Assembly: GCA_947493335.1 (NCBI GenBank)
Contig: CANLQO010000001.1
Span: 1,178,001 to 1,242,000 of the forward strand
From: an uncultured Paracoccaceae bacterium
Lineage (GTDB): Bacteria; Pseudomonadota; Alphaproteobacteria; Rhodobacterales; Rhodobacteraceae
Length of the DNA stretch: 64,000 nucleotides
Direction of reading: 5' to 3'
Part shown: positions 1-6,971 of the stretch, piece after piece
Layout of the letters: each line of letters begins with the position of its first letter
Numbering within the stretch: the stretch's first letter is position 1
Program-made: the position numbers and the translations under genes
Notes under the pieces: generated by a model
What the model saw: the letters and a program-made list of their open reading frames with translations, nothing else
Databases searched by the model: none
What the model was told of the DNA's origin: nothing

Positions 1-20
1 AGATTTTTCTAGAAAAATCT
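1..20. repeat. Perfect 20-bp palindrome at window edge
   Basis: The first 20 bases are their own reverse complement (AGATTTTTCT then AGAAAAATCT). It directly abuts the TGA stop of the leftward gene that ends at base 20. It is AT-rich and has no loop, so it is a poor classical terminator. It may be the visible half of a larger structure cut by the window edge. Confidence 0.5.
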
Positions 21-256
21 CAGAACAGAAAGCCAATAGGCCCGTTGTTGCAGATGTTGATGAAATGGCCGTCGCTGACAAGCAGGTGAAAACCGCGGCG
101 GCGGACTTCAAGTTCAAACAAATCACGGCCAACTTCACGGTCCACATCAGCAATGCGCCGACGGATGACACCACCGTTTGATGCTGATTTGGCACGAAAA
201 ATCTGGTCAAGCCAGTCGCGCCCCAGAGGATCTGCGGTATCGGACAAGTGAGCCAT
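20..256 (-). CDS. Conserved small protein of unknown function (78 aa)
   Basis: I chose the ATG at 256 because a GGGAGG ribosome-binding site lies about 8 bases upstream. Longer in-frame extensions run into the neighbouring regulator gene and look artificial. The protein begins MAHLSDTADPLGRDWLDQIF and has an Arg/Glu-rich middle and a hydrophobic end. I recall close relatives in many Rhodobacteraceae, often mislabelled as phosphoribosylanthranilate isomerase, but the protein is far too short for a TIM barrel. No catalytic motif is visible. It lies just downstream of the leftward XRE regulator gene and could share its transcript. Confidence 0.7.
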   Translation of the reverse strand: MAHLSDTADPLGRDWLDQIFRAKSASNGGVIRRRIADVDREVGRDLFELEVRRRGFHLLVSDGHFINICNNGPIGFLF

Positions 257-290
257 CTCTGTAGCCTCCCGCATGCTGGTTAATAACCTG

Positions 291-1040
291 TTACGACGCC
301 AGAAGGTGCAGGGCTGCCTCGGTGGCTTGGTCGGCGGGAAAGAAAAGCTCGATCTTGAAATCATCCAGCGTTTCGTCGGCAATGGTGCTGAATTGCGCGA
401 TGGTTCCAAATAGCGAAAGCCGCTGGTCACCAAACCGGTAGATTGTCGGGATCGTCGGGGCAGGGGTTGGTGAAACCGGCCCTGCGTCCTGCGACAGTTT
501 TGCCGCAGCTGCATCCAACGCGGGCAATCCCCCTGCGGCAAGGCTTTCGGCGCGCAGGCGGATCGCGCTGTGATGCGCGACCTCCGCCCAGTTTTCAATG
601 ATCTGGGGCATCAGGTCACTGGTCGTCATGTCCAGCAGGCTGGAGCCTTCGGCCAGTCCGAAGGGTGCAAATAGTTTTCGCGCAGGGGCGTTCAGCATCC
701 GGATCGTCCAAAGCCGATCCAGAGCAAGACCCGGATAGGGGGCGTGACGGTCAAGCATATAGCGCACCGCCTGCCGGACCGGGGCCATGGCCGCATCATC
801 CAGCGGCGTCGCAGGAAACCGGGGGGTAAAGCCCATCGCAACCATCATCTGATTGATCGCATCCAGGGGCAGCGTCAGCACCTCACCCAGATGGGCGATC
901 ATGTCGCGGCTGGGCCGCGCCCGGCCGGTTTCCAGAAATGAGATGTGGCGGGCCGAGACGTCCGCCTCTAGCGCGAGATCCAGCTGACTAAGTCGGCGAT
1001 GTTTGCGCCAAGTGCGCAGAAGGTCGGGAAATTGGGTCAT
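291..1040 (-). CDS. XRE-family regulator with MmyB-like ligand-binding domain
   Basis: The ATG at 1040 gives a 249-residue protein. Residues about 5-60 form a Cro/C1-type helix-turn-helix (LRTWRKHRRLSQLDLALEAD, then VSARHISFLETGRARPSRDM). The rest matches the layout of MmyB-type PAS-like ligand-binding domains, with landmarks such as NAPARKLFAPF and a C-terminal TIADETLDDFKIELFFPAD. Proteins of this family usually repress a divergent neighbour and respond to a small molecule, possibly a fatty acid. Here the divergent neighbour is a small membrane protein, and an inverted-repeat operator candidate lies between them at 1062-1089. The effector is unknown. Confidence 0.88.
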   Translation of the reverse strand: MTQFPDLLRTWRKHRRLSQLDLALEADVSARHISFLETGRARPSRDMIAHLGEVLTLPLDAINQMMVAMGFTPRFPATPLDDAAMAPVRQAVRYMLDRHAPYPGLALDRLWTIRMLNAPARKLFAPFGLAEGSSLLDMTTSDLMPQIIENWAEVAHHSAIRLRAESLAAGGLPALDAAAAKLSQDAGPVSPTPAPTIPTIYRFGDQRLSLFGTIAQFSTIADETLDDFKIELFFPADQATEAALHLLAS

Positions 1041-1061
1041 GAGGCATATTAGCCCACGCGG

Positions 1062-1089
1062 ACAGGTATGACACTTACCTGTAAGGTAA
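1062..1089. promoter_or_regulatory. Candidate operator: overlapping inverted repeats
   Basis: ACAGGTA at 1062-1068 is inverted relative to TACCTGT at 1076-1082. TTACCT at 1075-1080 is also inverted relative to AGGTAA at 1084-1089. Three half-sites therefore share a central TTACCT. The element sits between the regulator start (1040) and the divergent gene start (1151), where an autoregulatory operator would be expected. Binding by the XRE protein is an inference. Confidence 0.6.
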
Positions 1090-1150
1090 TTGTTTTGCTG
1101 CACCGGGCCGGGGCAGATGGGGCATCACCCCTCAACAAAGGAGAAATGTG

Positions 1151-1579
1151 ATGTCACCATTGTCCCAAAGCCTGCGCAAGAACGGTCTGATCATCGCTGT
1201 GATCGGCGTTCTTTTCATGCTCACAGTCTTGCCACCGTTGCATGCCGTTGCGCGCCTGTTCCTGCAGCTGGCCTATTGGCCGTTCTCAAACATTCCCGAA
1301 GCGTCCGCCGCCCCGGTCGGTCTGTTGCTTGCGATCAGTGGCGGGTTGACGGCTGGGATCGGCGCGGCAATGTGGGCGCTTGGCACCCATGTGGCCCCGG
1401 TCGCCCCGGCTGCTGCGGTGCGCGTCACGCGCATCATGGCGCTGACGTGGTTCTGCACCGATAGCCTTGGGTCTGTCATGACGGGCGCGCCTTTTAATGC
1501 GGTCCTGAACCTGACATTTCTGGCGCTGATGTTCTGGGCGGTGCGTGGGGCCGGGCAGGGGCAAACCCACCCGGCGTAA
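1151..1579 (+). CDS. Small integral membrane protein (142 aa)
   Basis: The ATG at 1151 is preceded by AAGGAG at 1138-1143, which favours it over the GTG one codon upstream. About four hydrophobic segments are visible: near residues 12-32, around 40-75 with a Gly-rich turn, near 95-110 and near 117-133. I recognise no catalytic motif and cannot assign a family. It is transcribed away from the XRE/MmyB regulator across a 110-bp gap containing an operator candidate, so it is probably that regulator's target. A role in transport or envelope stress is possible but unsupported. Confidence 0.75.
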   Translation: MSPLSQSLRKNGLIIAVIGVLFMLTVLPPLHAVARLFLQLAYWPFSNIPEASAAPVGLLLAISGGLTAGIGAAMWALGTHVAPVAPAAAVRVTRIMALTWFCTDSLGSVMTGAPFNAVLNLTFLALMFWAVRGAGQGQTHPA

Positions 1580-1583
1580 CACA

Positions 1584-2651
1584 TCAGGCGCGGCGGCGGC
1601 GTCCGGTCCGGGCGCGGCCCTCGCCCTCTTTCACGGGGGCGCGGTTGAACTTGATCCAATCACCGCCGGAGGGGTCATTGTCGGTCAGGAAATTGGCGGC
1701 GCGAATAGCCTCCATCTCTTTGCCAGCGCGCGGCTTGGTCGACCCCAGACCGAACATCTGAACAAAAGCTTCATCTTCCATGCCTTCGGGCAGGATGATT
1801 CCCGCGGCGGCAACTTCCGCCTTCTTTTCAGCGATCTTCTTGGGCCCGACAGGCAGGGCGACGGGGTTCATGATTGCACTGGTCATGCCCGCAGCCATGG
1901 CCATCGGCAGGAACGCATTGTTGATCCCGTGGCGGTTCGGCAGGCCAAAGGAAATGTTGGAGGCACCGCAGGTTGTGTTGACGCCCAGTTCCTCGCGCAA
2001 ACGCCGTACGAGCGTGAACACCTGCAATCCGGCGGTGGCCATCGCGCCAATCGGCATGACCAGCGGGTCAACCACGATGTCATGCGCCGGAATGCCAAAA
2101 TCGGCTGCACGTTCCACGATCTTCTTGGCCACGGCAAAGCGGACGTCAGGGTCTTCGGAAATGCCAGTGTCGTCGTTGGAAATGGCCACGACCGGCACGT
2201 TGTATTTCTTCACCAATGGCAAAACCATCTCGAGCCGCTCTTCCTCACCGGTGACGGAGTTGAGAAGCGGACGCCCTTCGGCGGCGGCAAGGCCGTTTTC
2301 CAATGCGCCGGGGACAGAACTGTCGATGCAAAGCGGGGTGTCGACAATCGCCTGTACGCGCTTGACCATTTCCATCATCAGGGGCGGTTCGACAAAGTTG
2401 TTGTCGGCATAGCGCGGGTCTTCGGCCATTTTGTTGGAGAAAACGGCGCCCGAGTTGATGTCGAGGATCGTGGCCCCCGCCGCGGCCTGCGCCAGTGCGT
2501 CCGCTTCAACCCGGCTGTAATCGCCACGCTCCAGCTCTTCTGCGAGGATCTTGCGGCCCGTGGGGTTGATCCGCTCGCCGATCACGCAGAACGGCTGATC
2601 AAAGCCGATGATGGCGGTTTTGGTTTTGGATTCGACGATCGTGCGGGTCAT
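1584..2651 (-). CDS. Methyltetrahydrofolate:corrinoid methyltransferase, pterin-binding part of a split methionine synthase
   Basis: This 355-residue protein has the pterin-binding TIM-barrel signature of the MetH/AcsE family. INPTGRKILAEEL lies near residue 27, followed by ILDINSGAVF, CIDSSVPGALE, LLNSVTGEEER, DIVVDPLVMPIG and GASNISFGLPNR. It has no homocysteine, B12-binding or reactivation domain. It should transfer the methyl group of methyl-tetrahydrofolate to the corrinoid protein encoded at 26927-27628. Its ATG overlaps the stop of the upstream metF-like gene (ATGA), so the substrate-forming and substrate-using enzymes are translationally coupled. The last residues are a basic tail (ARTGRRRRA). 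Confidence 0.9.
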   Translation of the reverse strand: MTRTIVESKTKTAIIGFDQPFCVIGERINPTGRKILAEELERGDYSRVEADALAQAAAGATILDINSGAVFSNKMAEDPRYADNNFVEPPLMMEMVKRVQAIVDTPLCIDSSVPGALENGLAAAEGRPLLNSVTGEEERLEMVLPLVKKYNVPVVAISNDDTGISEDPDVRFAVAKKIVERAADFGIPAHDIVVDPLVMPIGAMATAGLQVFTLVRRLREELGVNTTCGASNISFGLPNRHGINNAFLPMAMAAGMTSAIMNPVALPVGPKKIAEKKAEVAAAGIILPEGMEDEAFVQMFGLGSTKPRAGKEMEAIRAANFLTDNDPSGGDWIKFNRAPVKEGEGRARTGRRRRA

Positions 2652-3592
2652 GCGGGTTCCTTGTTGGGGTTGGCGGGCGCGGTGTTGTCACCGCCCTGGG
2701 CGATGGCCCATTTTGCATTGGTCTTAATGCCGCCCAGCGGGAAGAAGTGGACGTTGGTGATATTGAAATCGGGGTTGGCGGCCTTGTGTGCGGCCAGTGC
2801 GGCGACAACCTCGGTCGGCTCATAGGGCAACAGGAGTTTGGTGACATCCATCGCCCGCTTTTGCAGCACCTTCAGCGAGGGGCCGACGCCACAAGCGATG
2901 GCGAATTTGATCAGTGTTTGCAATTTCGCGGGTCCAGCGATGCCGATGTGGATAGGCAGATCGATCCCTGCGGCTTTCAACCCGTTCGCCCATGTGATGA
3001 TCGGGTCCGCCTCAAAGGCGAATTGCGTGGCAAGTGCCATCTGCGCGTCAGAGGTTTCGCTGAACGCCTGTTTCCAGCGCAGCGCGGCATCGACGTTCGT
3101 CATGGACCCGTCGGGATCAATGTCCTTGTTGCCCTCGGGGTGGCCTGCCACGTGCAGATTGGTGAACCCCGCCTCGCCAAAAAGCCCGGTCTCAAGCAGT
3201 TGCATGGAGCTTTCAAAGTCACCATGCGGCTGCGCCACGCCACCCGCGAGCAAGAGCGCCTGTTTCACGTCCGCTTCGCCTTGATAGCGGGCGATCCAAT
3301 CGGCCAGCCTGGTCTTGTCCTTGATGATGCGGGCGGGGAAATGCGGCATGACCGGATAGCCGTCCGCGTTCAGACGCTTGGCGGTGGCGACCATATCCTC
3401 GATCGGGGTGCCCTCGATATGGGCGATGTAGACCCGCGTGCCTGCCGGCAGAAGCGACTGAAAGTCCTCAATCTTTTCGGCGGTGCGGGGCATCACCTCA
3501 ATTGAGTAGTCTTTCAGAAAATCCACGATTTGCGGGTTCACCGCATCGGTTGGGGCCACGTCTTTTTTCTTCAGGAACGGCATAAGTGACAC
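2648..3592 (-). CDS. metF: MetF-like methylenetetrahydrofolate reductase
   Basis: The protein resembles the alphaproteobacterial methylenetetrahydrofolate reductase type: IEVMPRTAEKIEDF, YIAHIEGTPIEDM, a LLLAGGVAQP loop, HVAGHPEGN and a long ATQFAFEAD stretch. It would make 5-methyl-tetrahydrofolate for the methyltransferase encoded just downstream, which overlaps it by 4 bp. I place the start at a GTG (3592) because a GGAG lies 6 bases upstream. The ATG three codons later (3583) is the alternative but sits about 15 bases from that GGAG. It follows the small gene at 3624-3920 in the same operon. It is a divergent member, so FAD and NADH use are inferred. Confidence 0.85.
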   Translation of the reverse strand: MSLMPFLKKKDVAPTDAVNPQIVDFLKDYSIEVMPRTAEKIEDFQSLLPAGTRVYIAHIEGTPIEDMVATAKRLNADGYPVMPHFPARIIKDKTRLADWIARYQGEADVKQALLLAGGVAQPHGDFESSMQLLETGLFGEAGFTNLHVAGHPEGNKDIDPDGSMTNVDAALRWKQAFSETSDAQMALATQFAFEADPIITWANGLKAAGIDLPIHIGIAGPAKLQTLIKFAIACGVGPSLKVLQKRAMDVTKLLLPYEPTEVVAALAAHKAANPDFNITNVHFFPLGGIKTNAKWAIAQGGDNTAPANPNKEPA

Positions 3593-3623
3593 GACACTCT
3601 CCTTCAGGCGTTGGGGGAAGGGT

Positions 3624-3920
3624 CTAGGCCCAGCCATCGTTTGCAATCAGTGTTTTGATCTTCTCGACATCGTATTCGGCATCGATGCGCGCGACCTCTG
3701 CCGCCGCAACATCAGCATCCGCGCCGTCGACCGGGTAAGGGTCCGCTTTGCGGAAACCTTCCAGATAGGCATCAGATTCCGCCGCGCCAGATTTCATGGC
3801 CGCACGGTCAATGGCCTGCTCAAATCGTTCGGGCAGGGGCATTTTGGTGCCACGCCGACCCTTACCGACGATCACCTGCGCGGGCATGTCGCGCCAGTAA
3901 ACAATTGTGACCTCCGCCAT
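3624..3920 (-). CDS. 'Virulence factor' family small protein (98 aa)
   Basis: The ATG at 3920 follows a GGAGGG site by 5 bases. The protein starts MAEVTIVYWRDMPAQVIVG and matches the family called 'virulence factor' in Pfam, whose function is not established despite the name. In Rhodobacterales it sits, as here, directly upstream of the MetF-like reductase and the pterin-domain methyltransferase. That gene order suggests a role in methyl-folate or corrinoid metabolism, not virulence. The C-terminal half is acidic. No metal or cofactor motif is evident. Confidence 0.8.
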   Translation of the reverse strand: MAEVTIVYWRDMPAQVIVGKGRRGTKMPLPERFEQAIDRAAMKSGAAESDAYLEGFRKADPYPVDGADADVAAAEVARIDAEYDVEKIKTLIANDGWA

Positions 3921-4172
3921 CGATTCCCTCCGAACCTGGTGTTTGGATTGGTGTAGCACCGCACCTGCGCCGCACAGGTCGTTTTTCGACATCACGTAGA
4001 ACGTGGGCGACGTCGGTGTTATGCCGTGTTGCCCGATGCAGAGCCAGTGGCAGGCCGGGTCAGAAAATTCATAGAGAATCTGAGGTTCATTCATCGCCGT
4101 CGCGTCACGGCGCTTGCGCGGGCAGAGCCAAGCGCCTACGTTGAAGGTAACTCGAAAATGGAGGGCGTGAAG

Positions 4173-5285
4173 ATGGCGCCCAAGCGTCCCTTTGGTGCGG
4201 GCGCGTTCCCCAAAGCGGTCGATACCCCCGCGCCACAGCCCCCGGACCCGGCTACGCTTTATGCGGCGCTTGATCTGGGGACAAATAGTTGTCGGATGTT
4301 GATTGCCCAACCCAAGGGCAGTCAGTTTCATGTGCTCGATTCCTTTTCAAAGTCGGTGCAGCTTGGCCAAGGCCTTGAAAGCACGGGGAAATTGTCACGG
4401 TCTTCGATGAACCGGACGATTTCGGCGATGCGGATTTGCCGCCAGAAGCTGGATCGGCATGGTGTGACGCGGATGCGGCTTGTGGCGACAGAAGCCTGTC
4501 GGCGGGCCAAAAACGGCGACGCCTTTGTGGCGCAGGTCCGGCGTGAGACCGGCATGAAGCTGGAGATTATCAAGCCGGAAGAAGAGGCGCGACTGGCTGT
4601 GATTTCTTGCGCGCCGCTTGTCAGCACCATGACAGAGCAGCTTTTGGTGGTGGATATCGGTGGCGGATCGACTGAACTGGTCTGGATCGATCTGGCCCAT
4701 GTGCCTGCGCGCGAGCGGCCACGGGCCATTATGCGGTTGCACGCCGGGTTCGGAGCTGATCCGGGCCCATTTGCCGCCGCCAAGGTGGTGGACTGGATCT
4801 CTGTGCCGCTGGGAGTGGCCACGCTGCGGGATCAATTCTCGGATGTTGAAGATGATGCAGCGCGATTTGCGCTGATGTCGTGGTTCTTTGAGGAAAACCT
4901 GAGTGAATTTGCCCCCTCCGCCGAACAACAGGGCCGTGAGGGGTTCCAGATTGTCGGGACCAGCGGGACCGTGACAACCGTGGCGGCCAGCCATCTGGGG
5001 CTGAAGCGCTATGACAGGACCAAGGTGGACGGGCTGCGCATGACCAGCGACCAGATTGACGCGGTCATTCGGAACTATCTGACGCTGGGGCCGCAGGGGC
5101 GGCGCAGTGATCCGCGCATTGGCAAGGACCGACAGGCCCTGATCATGTCGGGGGCCGCGATTTTGCAGGCATTGATGCGGCTGTGGCCGACGGACAGGTT
5201 ATCGGTTGCGGACAGAGGGCTGCGCGAGGGGTTGCTTTATGCCCAGATGTCGGCAGATGGGGTATTGGAAGACGCGCCCTATTGA
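4173..5285 (+). CDS. Ppx/GppA family exopolyphosphatase or guanosine pentaphosphatase
   Basis: The ATG at 4173 has a GGAGGG site 7 bases upstream. The longer in-frame extension starting at 4026 runs through the divergent promoter region and is unlikely. The 370-residue protein shows the ASKHA phosphate loops LDLGTNSCRMLIAQ near residue 30 and VVDIGGGSTELVW near residue 155, plus VGTSGTVTTVAA. Members hydrolyse polyphosphate or pppGpp. It lacks the extra C-terminal domain of long Ppx proteins. It is paired with rlmE downstream, a common alphaproteobacterial arrangement. Confidence 0.9.
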   Translation: MAPKRPFGAGAFPKAVDTPAPQPPDPATLYAALDLGTNSCRMLIAQPKGSQFHVLDSFSKSVQLGQGLESTGKLSRSSMNRTISAMRICRQKLDRHGVTRMRLVATEACRRAKNGDAFVAQVRRETGMKLEIIKPEEEARLAVISCAPLVSTMTEQLLVVDIGGGSTELVWIDLAHVPARERPRAIMRLHAGFGADPGPFAAAKVVDWISVPLGVATLRDQFSDVEDDAARFALMSWFFEENLSEFAPSAEQQGREGFQIVGTSGTVTTVAASHLGLKRYDRTKVDGLRMTSDQIDAVIRNYLTLGPQGRRSDPRIGKDRQALIMSGAAILQALMRLWPTDRLSVADRGLREGLLYAQMSADGVLEDAPY

Positions 5286-5290
5286 ATTGA

Positions 5291-5345
5291 TTTTCGCAGG
5301 GCGAAAACCAAGCCTCCGGCGGGCATATTTGTATTCAAAAGAAAG
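5291..5345. repeat. Intergenic hairpin followed by a GCCTCCGGCGGG-TATTT element
   Basis: TTTTCGC at 5291-5297 pairs perfectly with GCGAAAA at 5301-5307 across a 3-nt loop. It is followed at 5312-5330 by GCCTCCGGCGGGCATATTT and an A-rich stretch up to the rlmE start. A related string ending in AAGTATTTCTGACCAGAAGAAG occurs at 16364-16386. From memory, such elements recur between genes in Rhodobacteraceae genomes. Their function is unknown to me. Confidence 0.45.
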
Positions 5346-5348
5346 ACC

Positions 5349-6059
5349 ATGAAGAAATCTGGAAAGAACACATCAGGACGCGGGCAGCGGGATTTGACCG
5401 TCAAGGTGAAGTCAGCGCGGGGGCGGACTACGTCATCGACCCGCTGGTTGCAGCGGCAATTGAATGATCCCTATGTGAAACGCGCCAAGGCCGAAGGGTT
5501 TCGCGGCCGCGCGGCATTCAAGATTCTGGAGTTGGACGACAAGTATCGGTTCCTGGTGCCCGGCGCGCGTGTGGTCGATCTGGGCTGTGCGCCCGGCGGA
5601 TGGTGTCAGGTGGCCGTCAAGCGGGTGAATGCGCTGGGTGAAAAACCGGGCAAGGCCGTGGGTCGCGTGCTGGGGGTTGATCTGCAGGAGGTGGAGCCGA
5701 TTGCCGGGGCCGAGACGCATCAGCTGGATTTCATGGAGGATGACGCCGACAAGCAGGTGATGGCCTGGCTGGATGGGCAGGCGGATGTGGTGATGTCGGA
5801 CATGGCGGCCAGCGCTTCGGGGCACAAGCAGACCGACCATTTGCGGATCATCGCGCTGTGTGAGGCGGCGGCCTATTTCGCCTTTGACGTGCTGGTCGAA
5901 GGCGGAACCTTTGTGGCCAAGGTGCTGGCAGGCGGGGCCGAGGGTGAATTGCAAAAGCTCTTGAAGACACGCTTCACCTCTGTCGCGAACGTCAAACCGC
6001 CTGCGTCGCGGTCGGATAGTTCTGAGAAATTCGTCGTCGCACGAGGCTTCAAGGGCTAG
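5349..6059 (+). CDS. rlmE: 23S rRNA (uridine 2'-O)-methyltransferase RlmE/FtsJ
   Basis: The 236-residue protein carries the SAM-binding loop [15 protein letters not shown] near residue 75. The FtsJ catalytic tetrad can be read as K in [10 protein letters not shown] in VMSDMAAS, K in FVAKVLAGG and E in SSEKFVVA. RlmE methylates U2552 of 23S rRNA in the ribosomal A loop. The basic N-terminal extension (about 40 residues) fits RNA binding. It lies 63 bp behind ppx/gppA and its stop overlaps the convergent glpR stop by 4 bp. Confidence 0.93.
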   Translation: MKKSGKNTSGRGQRDLTVKVKSARGRTTSSTRWLQRQLNDPYVKRAKAEGFRGRAAFKILELDDKYRFLVPGARVVDLGCAPGGWCQVAVKRVNALGEKPGKAVGRVLGVDLQEVEPIAGAETHQLDFMEDDADKQVMAWLDGQADVVMSDMAASASGHKQTDHLRIIALCEAAAYFAFDVLVEGGTFVAKVLAGGAEGELQKLLKTRFTSVANVKPPASRSDSSEKFVVARGFKG

Positions 6060-6814
6060 GCAAGGTGCAGCCGCGTGTTTGTGTCTTGCAGATCCTGTGC
6101 CAGCCGCTCGGACGGCAGCCGGTCAGTGACGAAGTGATCGACACCTGACAACGTGCCAATCCGGACTGGGGCCTTGCGGGTGAATTTCCCGGCATCAGCG
6201 ACTACAATAGAGGCGCGCGCGGCGGCAAGGATCTGCTGGCTGACCCGGACCTCTTCGGGGTCGAAGTCCAAAAGGTTGCCCGACAGGTCGATGGCTGATG
6301 CCCCGATCACTGCGAAATCGACCTGAAAACGCGCGATGGCAAGTGCGGCAAGGTCGCCCACAAGGCCGCCGTCTGCACGGCGCAATCGGCCCCCGGCGAC
6401 GATGACATCACAGCTGGGCGCATCGGCAAGGATGTTTGCAACGTTGAGGTTGTTGGTCACCACCATCAGGTTCTGATGGCGACGCAGCGCGCGGGCCACA
6501 GCCTCTGTCGTGGTGCCGATGTTGAGGAAGAGTGAGGCGTTATCTGGGATCAGCGCTGCAGTCGCGGCAGCAATCCGCGCCTTGGCATCGCGGTTGACCG
6601 AGCGGCGATCATCGTAACCGATATTGCGCACGCCAGAGGGCAGCACAGCACCGCCATGTACCCGTTCAAGAAAGCCAGCATCGCAAAGCGTCCGCAGATC
6701 TCGTCGCAGCGTTTGCACGGCAACGTTCAGGTTGCGCGCCAGTGGGGTCGCCCGCACTTTGCCGCTGCGGCGTGCGGCGTTTAAGATGGCTGTGTGGCGG
6801 GTCTGTGTGTCCAT
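6056..6814 (-). CDS. glpR: DeoR-family repressor, GlpR-like
   Basis: The 252-residue protein has an N-terminal DeoR helix-turn-helix (residues about 5-55, with [26 protein letters not shown]). The sugar-phosphate isomerase-like effector domain carries the family strings [24 protein letters not shown] and VIGASAIDL. It is divergent from glpD, so it is most likely the glycerol-3-phosphate repressor. The gap to glpD carries two pairs of inverted TGTTCG half-sites. No good Shine-Dalgarno precedes the ATG. Derepression by glycerol 3-phosphate is inferred from the family. Confidence 0.88.
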   Translation of the reverse strand: MDTQTRHTAILNAARRSGKVRATPLARNLNVAVQTLRRDLRTLCDAGFLERVHGGAVLPSGVRNIGYDDRRSVNRDAKARIAAATAALIPDNASLFLNIGTTTEAVARALRRHQNLMVVTNNLNVANILADAPSCDVIVAGGRLRRADGGLVGDLAALAIARFQVDFAVIGASAIDLSGNLLDFDPEEVRVSQQILAAARASIVVADAGKFTRKAPVRIGTLSGVDHFVTDRLPSERLAQDLQDTNTRLHLA

Positions 6815-6816
6815 GT

Positions 6817-6842
6817 GTTCGGTTTATTGCAAAAGCGAACAC
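6817..6842. promoter_or_regulatory. Candidate GlpR operator 1
   Basis: TGTTCG at 6817-6822 is inverted to CGAACA at 6837-6842 with a 14-bp spacer, immediately upstream of the glpR start codon. The half-site matches the E. coli GlpR core TGTTCG, but the spacing is wider than in E. coli. It could autoregulate glpR. Confidence 0.45.
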
Positions 6843-6881
6843 TTTGCGAGTCGAAGCCCCAATTTTATGAGATCTCTGCAT

Positions 6882-6905
6882 GTTCGGTCGAAGAGAGGCG
6901 AACAA
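6882..6905. promoter_or_regulatory. Candidate GlpR operator 2
   Basis: TGTTCG at 6882-6887 is inverted to CGAACA at 6900-6905 with a 12-bp spacer. It lies 67-90 bp upstream of glpD, in the position expected for a repressor site on the glpD promoter. Confidence 0.45.
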
Positions 6906-6971
6906 CGAACCCAGCGGTACTTGCAGCCCCCACCACAGTCGATAGAGCAGCGCCAAACGAGAGAGGATAAG

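Noticed and set aside
1545-2825. Long plus-strand open frame opposite the pterin methyltransferase gene
   Set aside because: It mirrors the high-GC codon pattern of a clearly conserved gene on the other strand and resembles no protein family.
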